26,397 nucleotides of DNA from Funneliformis mosseae (GCA_910592005.1 CAJVPP010000781.1:1-26397), one strand, 5' to 3'. Numbered from the stretch's first letter, positions 1 to 9,767 are shown. The notes: generated by a model not told the origin, from the sequence alone. A program made the numbers and translations.

Positions 1-84
1 CAAATCTCTTAAAATCTTCACTATAGCCTTATAGTAAAGTTGAGGTCTAGGATATAGAGTTCGTTATAATAAGAGTTAACTGTA
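1..84. mobile_element. Right end of a TA-flanked MITE (pogo/mariner-like)
   Basis: Positions 1-82 match the right arm of the element at 6104-6872 almost base for base, starting from the shared CAAATCTCTTAAAATCTTCA block at 1-20 and 6790-6809. The copy ends in GAGTTAACTG at 73-82 followed by TA at 83-84. In the other copy the same end is the inverted complement of a left end beginning CAGTCAACTCTTGATATAA. A CAGT-type terminus next to a TA dinucleotide is what Tc1/mariner/pogo elements show, and no transposase is present, so a non-autonomous MITE is the best reading. The left part lies outside the window. Confidence 0.7.
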
Positions 85-926
85 TTAAAAAAATTGTACA
101 TATGTGCATATTATGCACATGAATTTTATATACTGGTTCTTATGCTTATTTAGATTACTAAAAATAAATATGATAAATAATTAAGAATATTAATATTATT
201 ACATTTATAGAAAATTGAATATAAAATTATATATAAAATTTTACTTGTTAATGTGTATAACCAAGCCGATATATAGCTCTTCAAATTGTACAATAAGAAA
301 TTTGATGGTCTAATCATAACTCCATTTTGGATTGTAATTCTCACAAATACCAATTTACCTTTTCTTTCAAAAGGTTTTTTAAGTATTTTGTATCTTTATA
401 ATGGCAGTAAATCTTTTTTTACACATCCATACTTAAATATATAAAAACTTTGAAAACAGAATATTGAATTGTCTTTGCTATTGCCCTACATGATAAACCT
501 TCTAGGTTCCTTTTGGCTATTAACGAAGATGATCATTTAAGTTTTAAGTTAGGCATTATGATATATTTAGGCAGTATTTAGACGCGTAAAAAATTTGATC
601 AACTGTCACGTGATTATTTTATTTTCAATTTGCCGACAACCCGACAACCCGGTAAGTTCGGTAAAAAGTTTTATATTTGGGTTATTAAAAAACTTCTTTA
701 CAAAGTTCTCTTTCGATTTATTTCGATTTATTTCGTATCTCCTTTTTTTTTCTTTTATTTTTGGTAAAATTTATCCATTCTTTGAAATTATTTATTTGTT
801 ATTATATTCCAAAGTGTTGTCGGAAAAGTTTAATAAACTAATTAAAAAACCATGAAATCGAGAATTGATAAATCTAAATTATTTCTTATTACTTGTGTTA
901 TTTAATTTAAGATTAATTAAGAAAGA
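85..926. other. Non-coding AT-rich stretch upstream of the VHS gene
   Basis: No convincing coding sequence. The open frames here (150-353 minus, 595-855 plus) have hydrophobic low-complexity translations typical of AT-rich spacer. The proximal 350 bases contain an ACGCGT hexamer (582-587), a CACGTG core (607-612), two tandem copies of CCGACAAC (about 633-648) and a short direct repeat of TTTCGATTTAT (about 711-735). These are the most GC-containing parts of the spacer and may belong to the promoter of the gene at 927. Confidence 0.5.
606..614. promoter_or_regulatory. CACGTG (E-box-like) palindrome in a putative promoter
   Basis: TCACGTGAT lies about 315 bases before the ATG of the VHS-GAT gene. 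CACGTG is the core recognised by bHLH factors such as fungal Cbf1. The site is clear in the sequence; its function is only inferred. The same core also occurs at 3308-3313 and twice at 22385-22414, so it may instead be a repeat-borne motif. Confidence 0.3.
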
Positions 927-2904
927 ATGGGAGTATTTAAAACAACTACAAGAACGGCTGTGACAGAATGGATAGGTAATTTTATTAGTTTATTTTTTTA
1001 AAAAAAAAATAAATAAATTTTAAAAATTATTCTAACGATTTAACTCATTTAGAACGCATGACGTCAGAAAGATATAAGGAAGATGATTTCAATGATATGT
1101 TTGAATTATGTGAGGTTATCAATATACAATCTACAGGGTTTGTTTATTATAAATTTTCTTAATTATTTTTAAGTTATTTATATTCTTTTAATTTTTGATT
1201 TTAATTTTTATTTTGGGATTACGTAGACCTAAAGAAGCCAGTAAAGCGTTAAAACGTGCTTTAAAATATGGAAATATACATTCCCAAGTTCGAGCAATAA
1301 CAGTAATTATTTATTATTTATTATATAGATATATATATTGAATTGTATTTATGCTTTTACGATTTATAATCTATAAATTTTATAGGTTTTAAAATCTTTG
1401 ACTGAAAATTGTGGTGATAAATTCGTTGGTTTGTTATAACAATTTTTTCTGGTTTTTAGGAAAAACCTAAAAGAATTAGAAGAATTTTAATTTCGATTTT
1501 AATTTAGCTCAAATTTCTACGCATAAATTTACCGATAGGCTTAGAAGTATGGCATTATCTCCGGTACTTTTAATATTCTTTACATTATATTATTGATTTT
1601 TCTGATTTCAAAAAATTAATAGTAATGATGAATTTTTTTTTCACTTATTACTAATAGTATACTGATTCTAAAGTTCAAAAAAAATTATTATCATTATTTG
1701 CAGAATGGTCAACAGAATTTAAAAATAGATCAGGATATGAAACGTTAGCAAATTTACATGATAGTGTAAATTTTAGAAGCAACCTTAATAATTTTGTGCA
1801 TGCAAGTAATACAAGAAGGGGGCCTGCATCAAAATCAACCAATTCATCATCACCCTCCATTGTTAATAAGGAAAGAAGTAAAAGCGAATCATCCGGTGGT
1901 CAATCTAAAAAAGGACAGCAGTCTGAAAGACGACCTGTAACCTATTCTTCAGAAAAGGTCAATGTTGTTTCGCGTGATTATTCATATTTATTTGCTTATT
2001 TTTAATTGTTTTAATTGTTTTAATTTTTTTTTTTTTAGATTAATGAAGCTATAGGGTTGGCAACACAAAACGCTACAAACCTTATTAATGCTCTTACTTT
2101 TTTAAACCCCGGATCTGATTTAGAAAAAGATTATGAATTACAAGTAAGAAAAATTATCTTTGTTTTATAAAAAAAAAAAAAAGAAAAAATTATTCATATA
2201 CATATAATTTTTCATTATTACAGGAATTATTCCGCAAGTGTAAATCATCATCTGAAATATTAATTAAAATTATTCCAACAGTAACAGATGGAAATCAACT
2301 TGGTTTGTTTTTTTTAAAAAAAATCAATTTTGTAAAATATAATAATAATATATATTTATATATTTTTGTTTGTTTGTAGGACCGCTTTTGCAATCTAATG
2401 ATCAAGTGCAAGGATCTTTATCTATATATTCGGAATATTGTAAAAAAGATAATGAAGTGAATAATATTACTTCTGGTGTTAAAAGTATTAAATTACAAAA
2501 ACAAAAAGAAAATGTATTTGATCATAAAAAGAAGAATCAAGCTGAAGGAAATCTTATTGATTTTGATTCATTTTCTTCAAAGTAAGTTCTCTTTTTTTTT
2601 AAAAAAATAAAAAATCATTATTTAATAATCTAATTTGAAGAAACAAATAAATTATATAAATTGTTTTATTTAGTAAAAATTCAAGTTATAAAATCGAAAA
2701 CTCAGCATATACAGACCCATTTGCAGATCCTTTTGCAGACCCGGAAACACCTTCCAAAACGCAAGAACCTGAAACTGTTAATGAACCAAAAAGAAGATTA
2801 GAATGGTAACTATGTATTCTACATAATCATCTATTTTAATTTTCAAATATAATTAACATAATTAATTGATTAATTAATTTTTTTCAAATAGGACTGAAGT
2901 TTAA
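927..2904 (+). CDS. LSB5: VHS-GAT domain adaptor protein, Lsb5-like
   Basis: Eleven exons give a 382-residue protein with no internal stop: 927-975, 1053-1137, 1227-1302, 1386-1428, 1508-1563, 1658-1966, 2039-2143, 2224-2302, 2380-2581, 2674-2805, 2892-2904. All introns are GT-AG and 73-94 bases long, except 82-89 bases where donor choice is uncertain; the exon 6 end could also be 1957. Residues about 5-145 read as a VHS domain (EASKALKRALKYGN, LKSLTENCGDKF, FTDRLRSMALSP). A Ser-rich linker follows, then a GAT-like region from about 207 (ATQNATNLINALTFLNP, FRKCKSSSEILIKIIP). VHS-GAT proteins bind ubiquitinated cargo and act in endocytosis and endosomal sorting; yeast Lsb5 also links to actin patches. 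The tail has LIDFD at 326-330, which fits a clathrin box, and DPF at 349-351 and 353-355, which resembles adaptin-binding motifs. It is the only clearly intact gene here. Confidence 0.88.
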
Positions 2905-3015
2905 CAATTATTCGTTAATTTACTCTATGATGAGTTTTTATTCTACAGTTTTATTCTTTTACATTATCTCATTTCATTTTTATACATATATCTTGATTTG
3001 TAAATTAGTTTTTTT

Positions 3016-3037
3016 TTATTATTATTATTATTATTAT
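3016..3037. repeat. (TTA)n microsatellite
   Basis: A run of about seven TTA/ATT triplets sits in the 3' flank of the VHS gene, directly after a T-rich stretch. It is probably in or just beyond the 3' UTR; I see no function. Confidence 0.8.
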
Positions 3038-3208
3038 CATTTTCTGAGGTGCGAGATGAAACTAATTCAGGTTTATCTGTAAGACAAATAAGCTGCGCGA
3101 AACTTCAAAACTTCGATCAACAAAAGTTATAAAATTATGAAATATATGTAAGATGTGTTGTTCCAAGTTTAAATTATAAATTGAGAGGAATTAATTGAAT
3201 AAATATTT

Positions 3209-3261
3209 CGTGACGCGCAAAGTCACGTATAATTAAGGGACATACGGTGTACATACGGTGT
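3209..3261. repeat. CGTGAC/GTCACG inverted repeat and 11-bp tandem duplication
   Basis: CGTGAC (3209-3214) and GTCACG (3222-3227) form a 6-bp inverted repeat around a 7-base spacer. A perfect tandem duplication of ACATACGGTGT follows at 3240-3261. The stretch is unusually rich in CpG for this window. No gene is nearby on the right, so a role is unknown. Confidence 0.6.
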
Positions 3262-3278
3262 GTTGCAAAAAAAACCGG

Positions 3279-3322
3279 AATTTTGATCATGTGAATTAAA
3301 TTGGTCTCACGTGATCAAAATT
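3279..3322. repeat. 16-bp inverted repeat with CACGTG core
   Basis: AATTTTGATCATGTGA (3279-3294) and TCACGTGATCAAAATT (3307-3322) are inverted complements apart from one base, separated by 12 bases. It could form a hairpin, be the tip of a small palindromic element, or present paired bHLH-like sites. The mismatch (CATGTG against CACGTG) is a transition. Confidence 0.55.
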
Positions 3323-3376
3323 TGATTTTCTAAAATGGAAAATCGACGTGACGATCATAATAAATAAGAGAAAACT

Positions 3377-3493
3377 TAACCTAATAGTAAAGCCAAATTT
3401 ATATGTATAATCTTTGACTTTATTAACAAAGTTATCATGACTTTTGAATATATCATTAACTTGAGGTTGATAGGTTTGTGTGGTATCAGTCAT
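3377..3493 (-). pseudogene. Fragment of a FAR1-type DNA-binding N-terminus
   Basis: An ATG at 3493 opens 39 residues beginning MTDTTQTYQPQVNDIF and including FVNKVKDYTYKFGFTIRL. This resembles the start of the FAR1-related N-terminal region of MULE-type transposases in glomeromycete genomes. After the final RL the frame loses the resemblance and runs on as hydrophobic filler to 3296. A GTTAAG at that point could be an intron donor, but no continuation was found downstream on this strand. It lies opposite in strand to the transposase core at 4198, so the two are not one gene as they stand. Confidence 0.5.
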
Positions 3494-3989
3494 TTTTTTT
3501 ATATATAATGGAAACAAAAAATAAACAGGGTAACTTTTATCTGAAAAAAATTTACTACATAAAAACAAATAAATAGTATGCAACTACACGTAAAACAAAT
3601 AAACAGTATTTTTTCAATGAATTTACTATATATTGAAATATGAATCTTTTTTCAAATTAGGTTACAAGTCTAGGTTAAGAAATCTGAATCTCTAGATCTA
3701 TAATAATAATCCTAAACCCTGGTTTAGATTTTGAAAAGTTGAATATTTAAATATTACAAAAAGTAAAGAAGAAATGATTACAGAAAAAAAAGTTTTGAAA
3801 AAGAACATTATTATGTTCTCAGGCTAGTTACTTTGAAACAAAAGAATATAACTTAGAAGATGAAAATTTAAGCAACAAAGTATTAAATCGAAAGTCCTAA
3901 TATTATAGTTACTCTTTTATATTTGTATTTCTCTAGATGATTCAAATGGATTATAGTATATTATCAGAATAAATTATATACATAATCAT
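3494..3989. other. AT-rich spacer without recognisable genes
   Basis: Both strands are closed by stops at short intervals and I recognise no domain. It may contain the eroded part between the FAR1 fragment and the transposase core. Confidence 0.5.
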
Positions 3990-4154
3990 CAAATGGGAGT
4001 GTTTCTAGAAAATCAGATTCTGAGAAATTTTTGACTAAAATTAAGAGCTTAATACATTTTAATCTAATAATATCAAAAATTAAAATACAATAAAAATCTC
4101 AATTTCACTAAAAAATTCCTGAAACCTGATTTTTCTAGCAATCAACCCAAATGG
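3990..4154. mobile_element. Small palindromic MITE, 151 bp, with 7-bp matching flanks
   Basis: CAAATGG occurs at 3990-3996 and again at 4148-4154, as a target-site duplication would. Between them, the left end GAGTGTTTCTAGAAAATCAG and the inverse complement of the right end, GGTTGATTGCTAGAAAAATC, match over most of 20 bases, and the similarity continues inward for about 40 bases per side. The element has no coding capacity. It sits directly in front of the MULE transposase core, where the FAR1 DNA-binding region would be expected. Confidence 0.6.
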
Positions 4155-4197
4155 TTAATAAAAATCATTATTTTTAATATCTAATTAATGAAGTATT

Positions 4198-6070
4198 CCT
4201 GATGATGTTAAACAGCGAATTAAATTATTATGTCGTACTGATACAGATGTTCTTACTATCTATGCTATTTTAAAAGAAAAATTTGATGATTATATTATAT
4301 AGATATATAATAATATTTATAACTTTATTTATCAATTGAAAGGTTCTAGATTTGAAAAAAAAAAGAATTTAATGCTGAAAAATTTATAGAAACATTAAAG
4401 CAGTTTAAGTATAATAATGAGGATTTTTATTATTATACTGATATTAATAATAATATAAAAAGATTAGAACATGTAATATGAACATTTTCTGAGCAGCATA
4501 TAAATTACAGTAGATTTAATGATGTAGTGGTATTTGATAAAACATAAAACCAATCGGTTTTAAATGCTATTTAGCATTTTTACAAGAGAAAATAATTGAA
4601 CATAGTATATATTTTGTCAGTATATTGATGATTGATAAAATTGAAAATAACTTTATATGGATATTTAGTAAATTTCTTAAAATAGTAACTCAATATGTAC
4701 TATTAGTTATCCTTACTGATGATGATTGTATAATTGCAAATGCTTACACAAAAATTTTACAACCAATTAGTATAAAATACCATTTATGTCAATAGTATTT
4801 AATAAAAAATGTAATGAAAAATTTATATGCAAAATTTGATTCAAATTGGTTAGTATTTATTAAAGAACTTTATAAATATTTTGGTGAAATAAATATTTCA
4901 AATTTTCTTTCTTAATAGGATTTACTCAAAACATCTTATCCATCTGCATCAATTTATTTATTACGTATGGAAAAAATAAAAGAAAAGTGGGCTATATATT
5001 ATAATTATAATATATTTATAGCAGATATAACTATAACTCAATATAAAGAATCTATAAATAATATGATAAAAGATTACTTAGATGTAAGCACTTCATTTGT
5101 AACATTTATTACTGCATTTCAATCAGCAATAGATACAATAAAATGAAAAAACAGAATTTCATATTTATTAACAAAATAATTTTAACATTATATATAAAAT
5201 AACAAGTCTGCTAAAATGTTAATCTACATCTATTTTAACTACTTTTTTACTAAAAAAAAGATTCAAGAACAATTAATATAATCATTTATATGTAAGTGTG
5301 AAGAAATTACGAAGTAATATATTTTAATATAATTTTTATAATTGGTAATTAAATATTATGTATTTTATTTAAATTTTTTTAAATATAAATATAAATAAAC
5401 AAATAATACTGAATTAATCTTTCAAGTTCAAAGATATAAAAAAGAAACAAATGAAAGTATTGTAAAATTCTAATTTTAATTACTTTACATGTACTTATAG
5501 TTATACTCAATTTTTAGATTTTATATGTCATCATATTTTTTGAGTTGCAATATAGTTAAATCTAAATGAACTTTTAATTAGATTTTTTTATAAAAGATAG
5601 AAAAAAAATCCAAGTAAAAAAAAACTTGACAATAATTATATTAATATTTATTTACATATAATTACTATAATAATAACAATTTTATAATAAGAACAATTAT
5701 CAACATTTTCTAATGACATACAAGATTATCAATATATGCTTATTTAATTGTTATAAAAAGTTTAACGATTTGTAATACAAAATCTAACATTAGCTTCAAA
5801 TTTATATATCTCTTTTAATGAAATATTTACTTTTTAAATTGAAAAAGTAAATACACAATTATCATAATGTAATAATTCAAAGATTAAGTCAATAATAAAA
5901 ATCCATTAGTAATTCATAAAAAAAGGGTATCCATCCAATAAAAAAATTACTGAAATAGAGAAATTAACTAAATCTAATAAAAAAACAAAGAAAATATTAA
6001 TATATCTATTGAAATGCAAAATATATCTATCGAAATGCAAAATATACTTACTAAAATGCAAAATACATAA
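4198..6070 (+). pseudogene. FAR1-related MULE transposase, decayed
   Basis: Reading on from CCT at 4198 gives PDDVKQRIKLLCRTDTDV, then KFIETLKQFKYNNEDFYYY, then VVVFDKT, the place of the first catalytic Asp. Further on come VILTDDD-like IANAYTKILQP (second Asp) and KNVMKNLYAKFDSNW. A SWIM-like zinc motif follows near 5490-5560 (TCTYSYTQFLDFICHHIF), with one expected Cys read as Tyr. The C-terminus includes NDIQDYQYMLI, TLASNLYIS and IKSIIKNPLVIHKK and ends in three 7-residue repeats. MULE transposases cut and insert Mutator-like elements. Many in-frame stops interrupt it, plus a few frame changes. The stops fall where Trp, Gln or Arg is expected, for example CQ-stop-Y for the usual CQWH. The N-terminal DNA-binding part is missing. 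Confidence 0.8.
5999..6061 (+). repeat. Three 21-bp tandem units encoding a heptapeptide repeat
   Basis: Three consecutive 21-base units read in the transposase frame as NISIEMQ, NISIEMQ and NILTKMQ, followed by NT and TAA at 6068-6070. Units 1 and 2 differ by one base. The period is a multiple of three and keeps the frame, so the repeat arose in coding sequence at the extreme C-terminus. Confidence 0.75.
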
Positions 6071-6101
6071 ATAATGTAACTATTATATAGGCATTTTGCA
6101 G

Positions 6102-6874
6102 TACAGTCAACTCTTGATATAATAAACTCTTAATATAACGAATTTTTTGAACAAATATAATAAAAATACTTTTGTTATTGTAACAGGATTAGATTAATGA
6201 ACGTGACGCAGTATATTGCAGATCTAAATATTAGACATATCAGACATATTTGATATATTTGATATATTTGATATACTGAACATATTTGATATAATTGATA
6301 TCTTTGATATATTGGACATATTAGATATATTTGATTTATTTGTTATATCCATCTATGTATTAATTTAATATATAAATAGAGAGCAATAGAATCATATAAA
6401 TAGTAGTTCGCTTGTAATTCACTTTTAGTTTTCTTTTGGTTTTGCTTTTAGATACACATCTAGTAGTTCTTGTAGAGGTGTCTGGCCTAACGTCTCACCT
6501 AGTACTTTAACTCTTTTGATTTTCGTATTCTTTCTTATCTTCTTATTTTTCTATTATTATCTCTTATCTTTACTTTTATTATCATCAATAAATATATTAT
6601 TATACCGCTGAATCAATTGAGCTGCTTTACTCCTAACCTTGTCGTGAATACACTACTGTGTATCTTATAAATCTTAAGTTAAACTGAATTGAGTCACTAC
6701 GTAAACTTAAAAGAATCACCACTCGAACACCCCGTCTAACAGTTGCAATTCGCAAGGATTGCACGTTAATATTATAGTGAATTGGCTAATCAAATCTCTT
6801 AAAATCTTCACTATAGCCTTATAGCGAAGTTGAGGTCTAAAATATAAAATTCGTTATAACAAGAGTTAACTGTA
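6102..6874. mobile_element. TA-flanked MITE split by a solo LTR
   Basis: TA dinucleotides at 6102-6103 and 6873-6874 flank the element. The left end CAGTCAACTCTTGATATAA and the inverse complement of the right end, CAGTTAACTCTTGTTATAA, agree at all but two of 19 bases; an ATATAACGAA-type block is shared further in. The original element was only about 175 bp: arms 6104-6178 and 6776-6872 after removing the inserted LTR and its 4-bp duplication. The right arm matches the copy at 1-82. Termini and TA target resemble pogo/mariner families; there is no transposase. Confidence 0.75.
6179..6771 (+). mobile_element. Solo LTR (copy 1) nested in the MITE
   Basis: The 593-bp unit starts TGTAACAGG and ends GCACGTTAATA. 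TTAT occurs just before it (6175-6178) and just after it (6772-6775), giving a 4-bp duplication. The start, a TGCAGATCTAAAT block, an internal array of TTTGATATA-like units (about 6235-6350) and the last 80 bases (TACGTAAACTTAAAAGAATC) are shared with the unit at 7481-8273. A TATATAAATAGAGAG box lies at about 6370 and AATAAA near 6588, as a retrotransposon LTR would have. There are no internal genes, so it looks like the product of LTR-LTR recombination. The orientation follows the TATA/AATAAA order. Confidence 0.72.
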
Positions 6875-7168
6875 AAAAGAAAGAAAACTACCAAAAAAAT
6901 TTTTTTTACTTTTTAAGCTAAATATTATTTTTTTAGTAAAATAAATCCAGATTTAACATTAACTTAAAAAAAATTTTTTTGATAATTTCCTCGCTTTCTA
7001 CTGCAAAGCATCCATATGAAATTCAAACCCTTACTATTATTTCTTTACAATTTTACATCTTATTTTCTTCTCAATCCTTTCAAGTTTTTTTGAATCTGAT
7101 TTTTTCTTTAATAAATTAAATTTAGATATATTTTTAAAAAATTTTATTCAAATATTTTAAGCATTTGA
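6875..7168. other. AT-rich spacer, nothing recognised
   Basis: The sequence is A/T homopolymer-rich and carries no frame with recognisable residues. It may contain the eroded 5' part of the RTC4-like pseudogene that follows. Confidence 0.5.
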
Positions 7169-8460
7169 CTTTATATTAATAATATTAATTTTATATCAGA
7201 AGAAAATAAAAATAAAGATAAATGTCTTTATTGCTATGAAATTTTATCAAACTTGTTACCAGAAAAAGTTTTAAAATATTTAAATAATATTTCAACTAGA
7301 AAAAGTAAGTATTATAATTTTAATTTAATGTTTTTTATTAAAAAAAAATAAAGCTAATTCTTAAATTTTATATAATAGAGTCTATTCATACTGCAATTAA
7401 ATAATATGAATTTTGTAGAATCCATAAAGAAGAAGAAATAATTATTCCTTATGGAGTTAAAAAGGATATTCATTATATATTGTAACAGGACTATTATAAT
7501 ATAATTAATCTACATAATGCATTTATAAATAGTTATATAAGTGACGTAGTTAATAGGATTGACTTTATAGATATATTTAATTTATGTAACACAAGAATGT
7601 TGCAGATCTAAATGTCAGACATATCAGACATATTTGATATATTTAATATACTAGACATATTTGATATATTTGACATATCTGATATATTTGATATATTAGA
7701 CATACCTAACATATATGATATATTAGATTTATATTAAAAAAAAGTATATAAAGAAGACTAAATTCTTGACAAGAAGGTAACTATCAATTGCTAGATGCAA
7801 TCTGATCAATTCAGTAATAACCATGTATAACCCCTTTTTATAAAGTAGCGTAAGGTTACTTTTTTCTATTTTGTGATTAATTCTTCTTTTATATTCCCTT
7901 AGTTTAGTATTTTTAGCTTTTAGTTTATTTATTTACCAATAAATCTTTATTCGATTTATTTAAAATATTTTGTGACATTTGTATTTATAACATAATTCAC
8001 GTTTAATTTTAACTTAACATATAGAAATATACTTGATAATGTATTGAATACATTGGATAGTATATAGTAGATGAATCATACATTCATCGTAGGTTTGAAT
8101 ATATTTTTCAATATATAACAAAATTTAATTAACTGAGATGTGAATATACTTTGCAGTATATAAAAGAACCATTAACTTACTGAGACAACTATTAGGTTAC
8201 TACGTAAACTTAAAAGAATCACTACTCAAATACCCATCTAACTATCACAATTTGTAAGGATTGCATATTAACAATATTGATTTTATAAAATTACCTTATC
8301 AGATCATGAAATTAAAGTTAAATTTGCTAAAAATCATAAAAGATCAATGATATAGTGAATATCATGTAAGTGCAGTCAAAAGAATATAAAAAATAAATAG
8401 ATTTAAAGTAAATCATCCATTATATCAAATTAATTATTTTGAATCTTTTTAGGTAAAGTT
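7169..8460 (+). pseudogene. RTC4-like domain pseudogene split by an LTR
   Basis: The first piece includes DKCLYCYEIL and LPEKVLKYLNNISTRK, then a GTAAGT donor at about 7303. After an acceptor at about 7378 it continues with YEFCRIHKEEEIIIPYGVK. The frame resumes after the LTR as IDFIKLPYQIMKLKLNLL and YSEYHVSAVKR. The order CxxC, FCxxH, P-x-G and IDF-x-x-LP matches RTC4-like domains (restriction of telomere capping 4), which are expanded in these fungi and probably bind nucleic acid. Bridging the LTR requires removing one ATAT copy. A one-base shift near 7462 and several stops show it was already, or has since become, non-functional. The N-terminal region is not identifiable. Confidence 0.6.
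7481..8273 (+). mobile_element. Solo LTR (copy 2) inside the RTC4-like pseudogene
   Basis: The 793-bp unit starts TGTAACAGG and ends TGCATATTAACA, flanked by ATAT at 7477-7480 and 8274-8277. It shares its start, the TGCAGATCTAAATGTCAGAC block, the TTTGATATA array (about 7625-7735) and its 3' end with copy 1. A TATATAAAG box lies at about 7744 and AATAAA at about 7940. It is about 200 bases longer than copy 1, mostly because of extra AT-rich sequence at about 8035-8170. No internal retrotransposon genes are present. Confidence 0.72.
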
Positions 8461-9046
8461 TAAAAATTAATTCTTTTAGTCTAAAACTTTATTTAATTAA
8501 TGAATTTTAATAATTTTTTTTTAACCTAATTATGCAAAAATGATTTTATATAACAATTAACTGATATATTTGGTAATTTAAAATTTTAAAAGTGATATTT
8601 TTTATTATTCTAATGAACAATCATCTAAAGTATCTGAATTAGGTATATGATCCCTTTTATTAGTAAAAATTTTTGTTTAATTAATAAAAATATTTTTCTT
8701 AAATGTATTAAAAGTTTTAATAAAATAATTATGCAGGAATGATAATTTAAAATTTTTAAATGCAATTAATATATAATTATACAGGAATGTCTCTTTTATT
8801 AGTAAAAATTTTTATTAATATTTTTCTTAAATGTATTAAAATTTCAATACAGAAATAATTTTTTATAATAACAAATCTGCATTATACAAGTATTATATTT
8901 GATTTCAAATTTTGACTTTTGTAATAAATGTAAAGATGATAATAATATGATTTAATAATTTTTTTGTATATAAATATCTATAAGTTTTTTATAACTTACT
9001 TATTAAAAAAAATTCAAAAACGTTAGCAAGTATTTGAACCTTCAAT
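8461..9046. repeat. AT-rich spacer with imperfect direct repeats
   Basis: No gene is supported. TTTTATTAGTAAAAATTTTT followed by TTTCTTAAATGTATTAAAA occurs at about 8655-8713 and again at about 8794-8842, and GCAGGAATG/ACAGGAATG lies between them. This suggests a diverged duplication with a period of about 130-140 bases. Confidence 0.5.
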
Positions 9047-9661
9047 ATGATTCAAGATTTAATTAATTTAAGATATAATTATCAAGCAGAATTTGAAAAT
9101 ATAAGCAATAATGAATATGCTAGTATTTGGAATCAAATATCCCAATAAATTAGTACAAATAATCCCATATCAGTCTCTGAAAGACAATGCCAGATTAAGT
9201 GAAACGTGCTAATTTGTGAGTATAAAAATTTAAGAAAAATCAGAATAGAAAATCCTGAAGGACTTCCATTAAGAAGTCCTAATAGATACAGAGTTTTATG
9301 AGATGATAGAAGAGGAATTTTAGTTGCCTCAAAGTAATTATGATAATTTAATAAATTTTATTATTTGTTTTATTTAATATATATATTAATTAATTTTTTA
9401 TTTTTAAATCCTATAAGAAAATCCTATATTAGGCAACAGGTAAATAAAAGATAACTCGAGTATAGAAATCAAAGTAGAGGAAGAAAAAATAGAAGAGGAA
9501 AAAGTAGAGGAAAAAGTAGCAGTAGTTTAAGTAGATCAAGAAGTAGAGGAAGAAATAGATTAAGAAAAAGCAGAAGTAGATATAGAAGTGAATCAAGAAG
9601 AAGAAATAGAAGGAATAAGAAAAACAGAAGGAGAGATAGGAGGAGGGATAGAAGAAATTAA
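9047..9661 (+). pseudogene. Myb/SANT-like protein with Arg/Ser-rich tail, nonsense-decayed
   Basis: Exon 1 (9047-9333) reads DLINLRYNYQAEFENIS, then ASIWNQIS, RQCQIK and CEYKNLRKI. This is the pattern of a small Myb/SANT-like (trihelix) DNA-binding domain in which three helices carry spaced aromatic residues. A GT-AG intron (9334-9417) joins it in frame to exon 2, whose last 68 codons are rich in Arg, Ser and Lys (SRGRKNRRGKSRGK onward), ending at TAA 9659. Three stops lie in exon 1 and one in exon 2, yet the frame and the intron phase are preserved. The TGA after RQCQIK stands where a conserved Trp is expected. Function would have been DNA or RNA binding. Confidence 0.6.
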
Positions 9662-9767
9662 TTTTAATTTTTTATTATTTTTATTTTTAATTTTAATTTT
9701 TACGATCTTTTTTAATTTTTAATTTTTTTATTATAATTTTTGCAATTTTTTTTATTTTTTATTTTTT

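Noticed and set aside
150..353. 67-residue minus-strand open frame
   Set aside because: Hydrophobic, Tyr/Ile/Leu-rich translation of AT-rich spacer, with no motif and no splice partner.
595..855. 86-residue plus-strand open frame upstream of the VHS gene
   Set aside because: Phe/Ile/Leu-rich translation of T-rich promoter-like sequence containing short direct repeats; no domain resemblance.
1675..1860. Minus-strand open frame inside the VHS gene
   Set aside because: Shadow of exon 6 of a well-supported plus-strand gene.
6179..8273. A single LTR retrotransposon with 6179-6771 and 7481-8273 as its two LTRs
   Set aside because: The interval holds the right end of a MITE and an RTC4-like fragment rather than gag-pol, and each LTR has its own different 4-bp flank.
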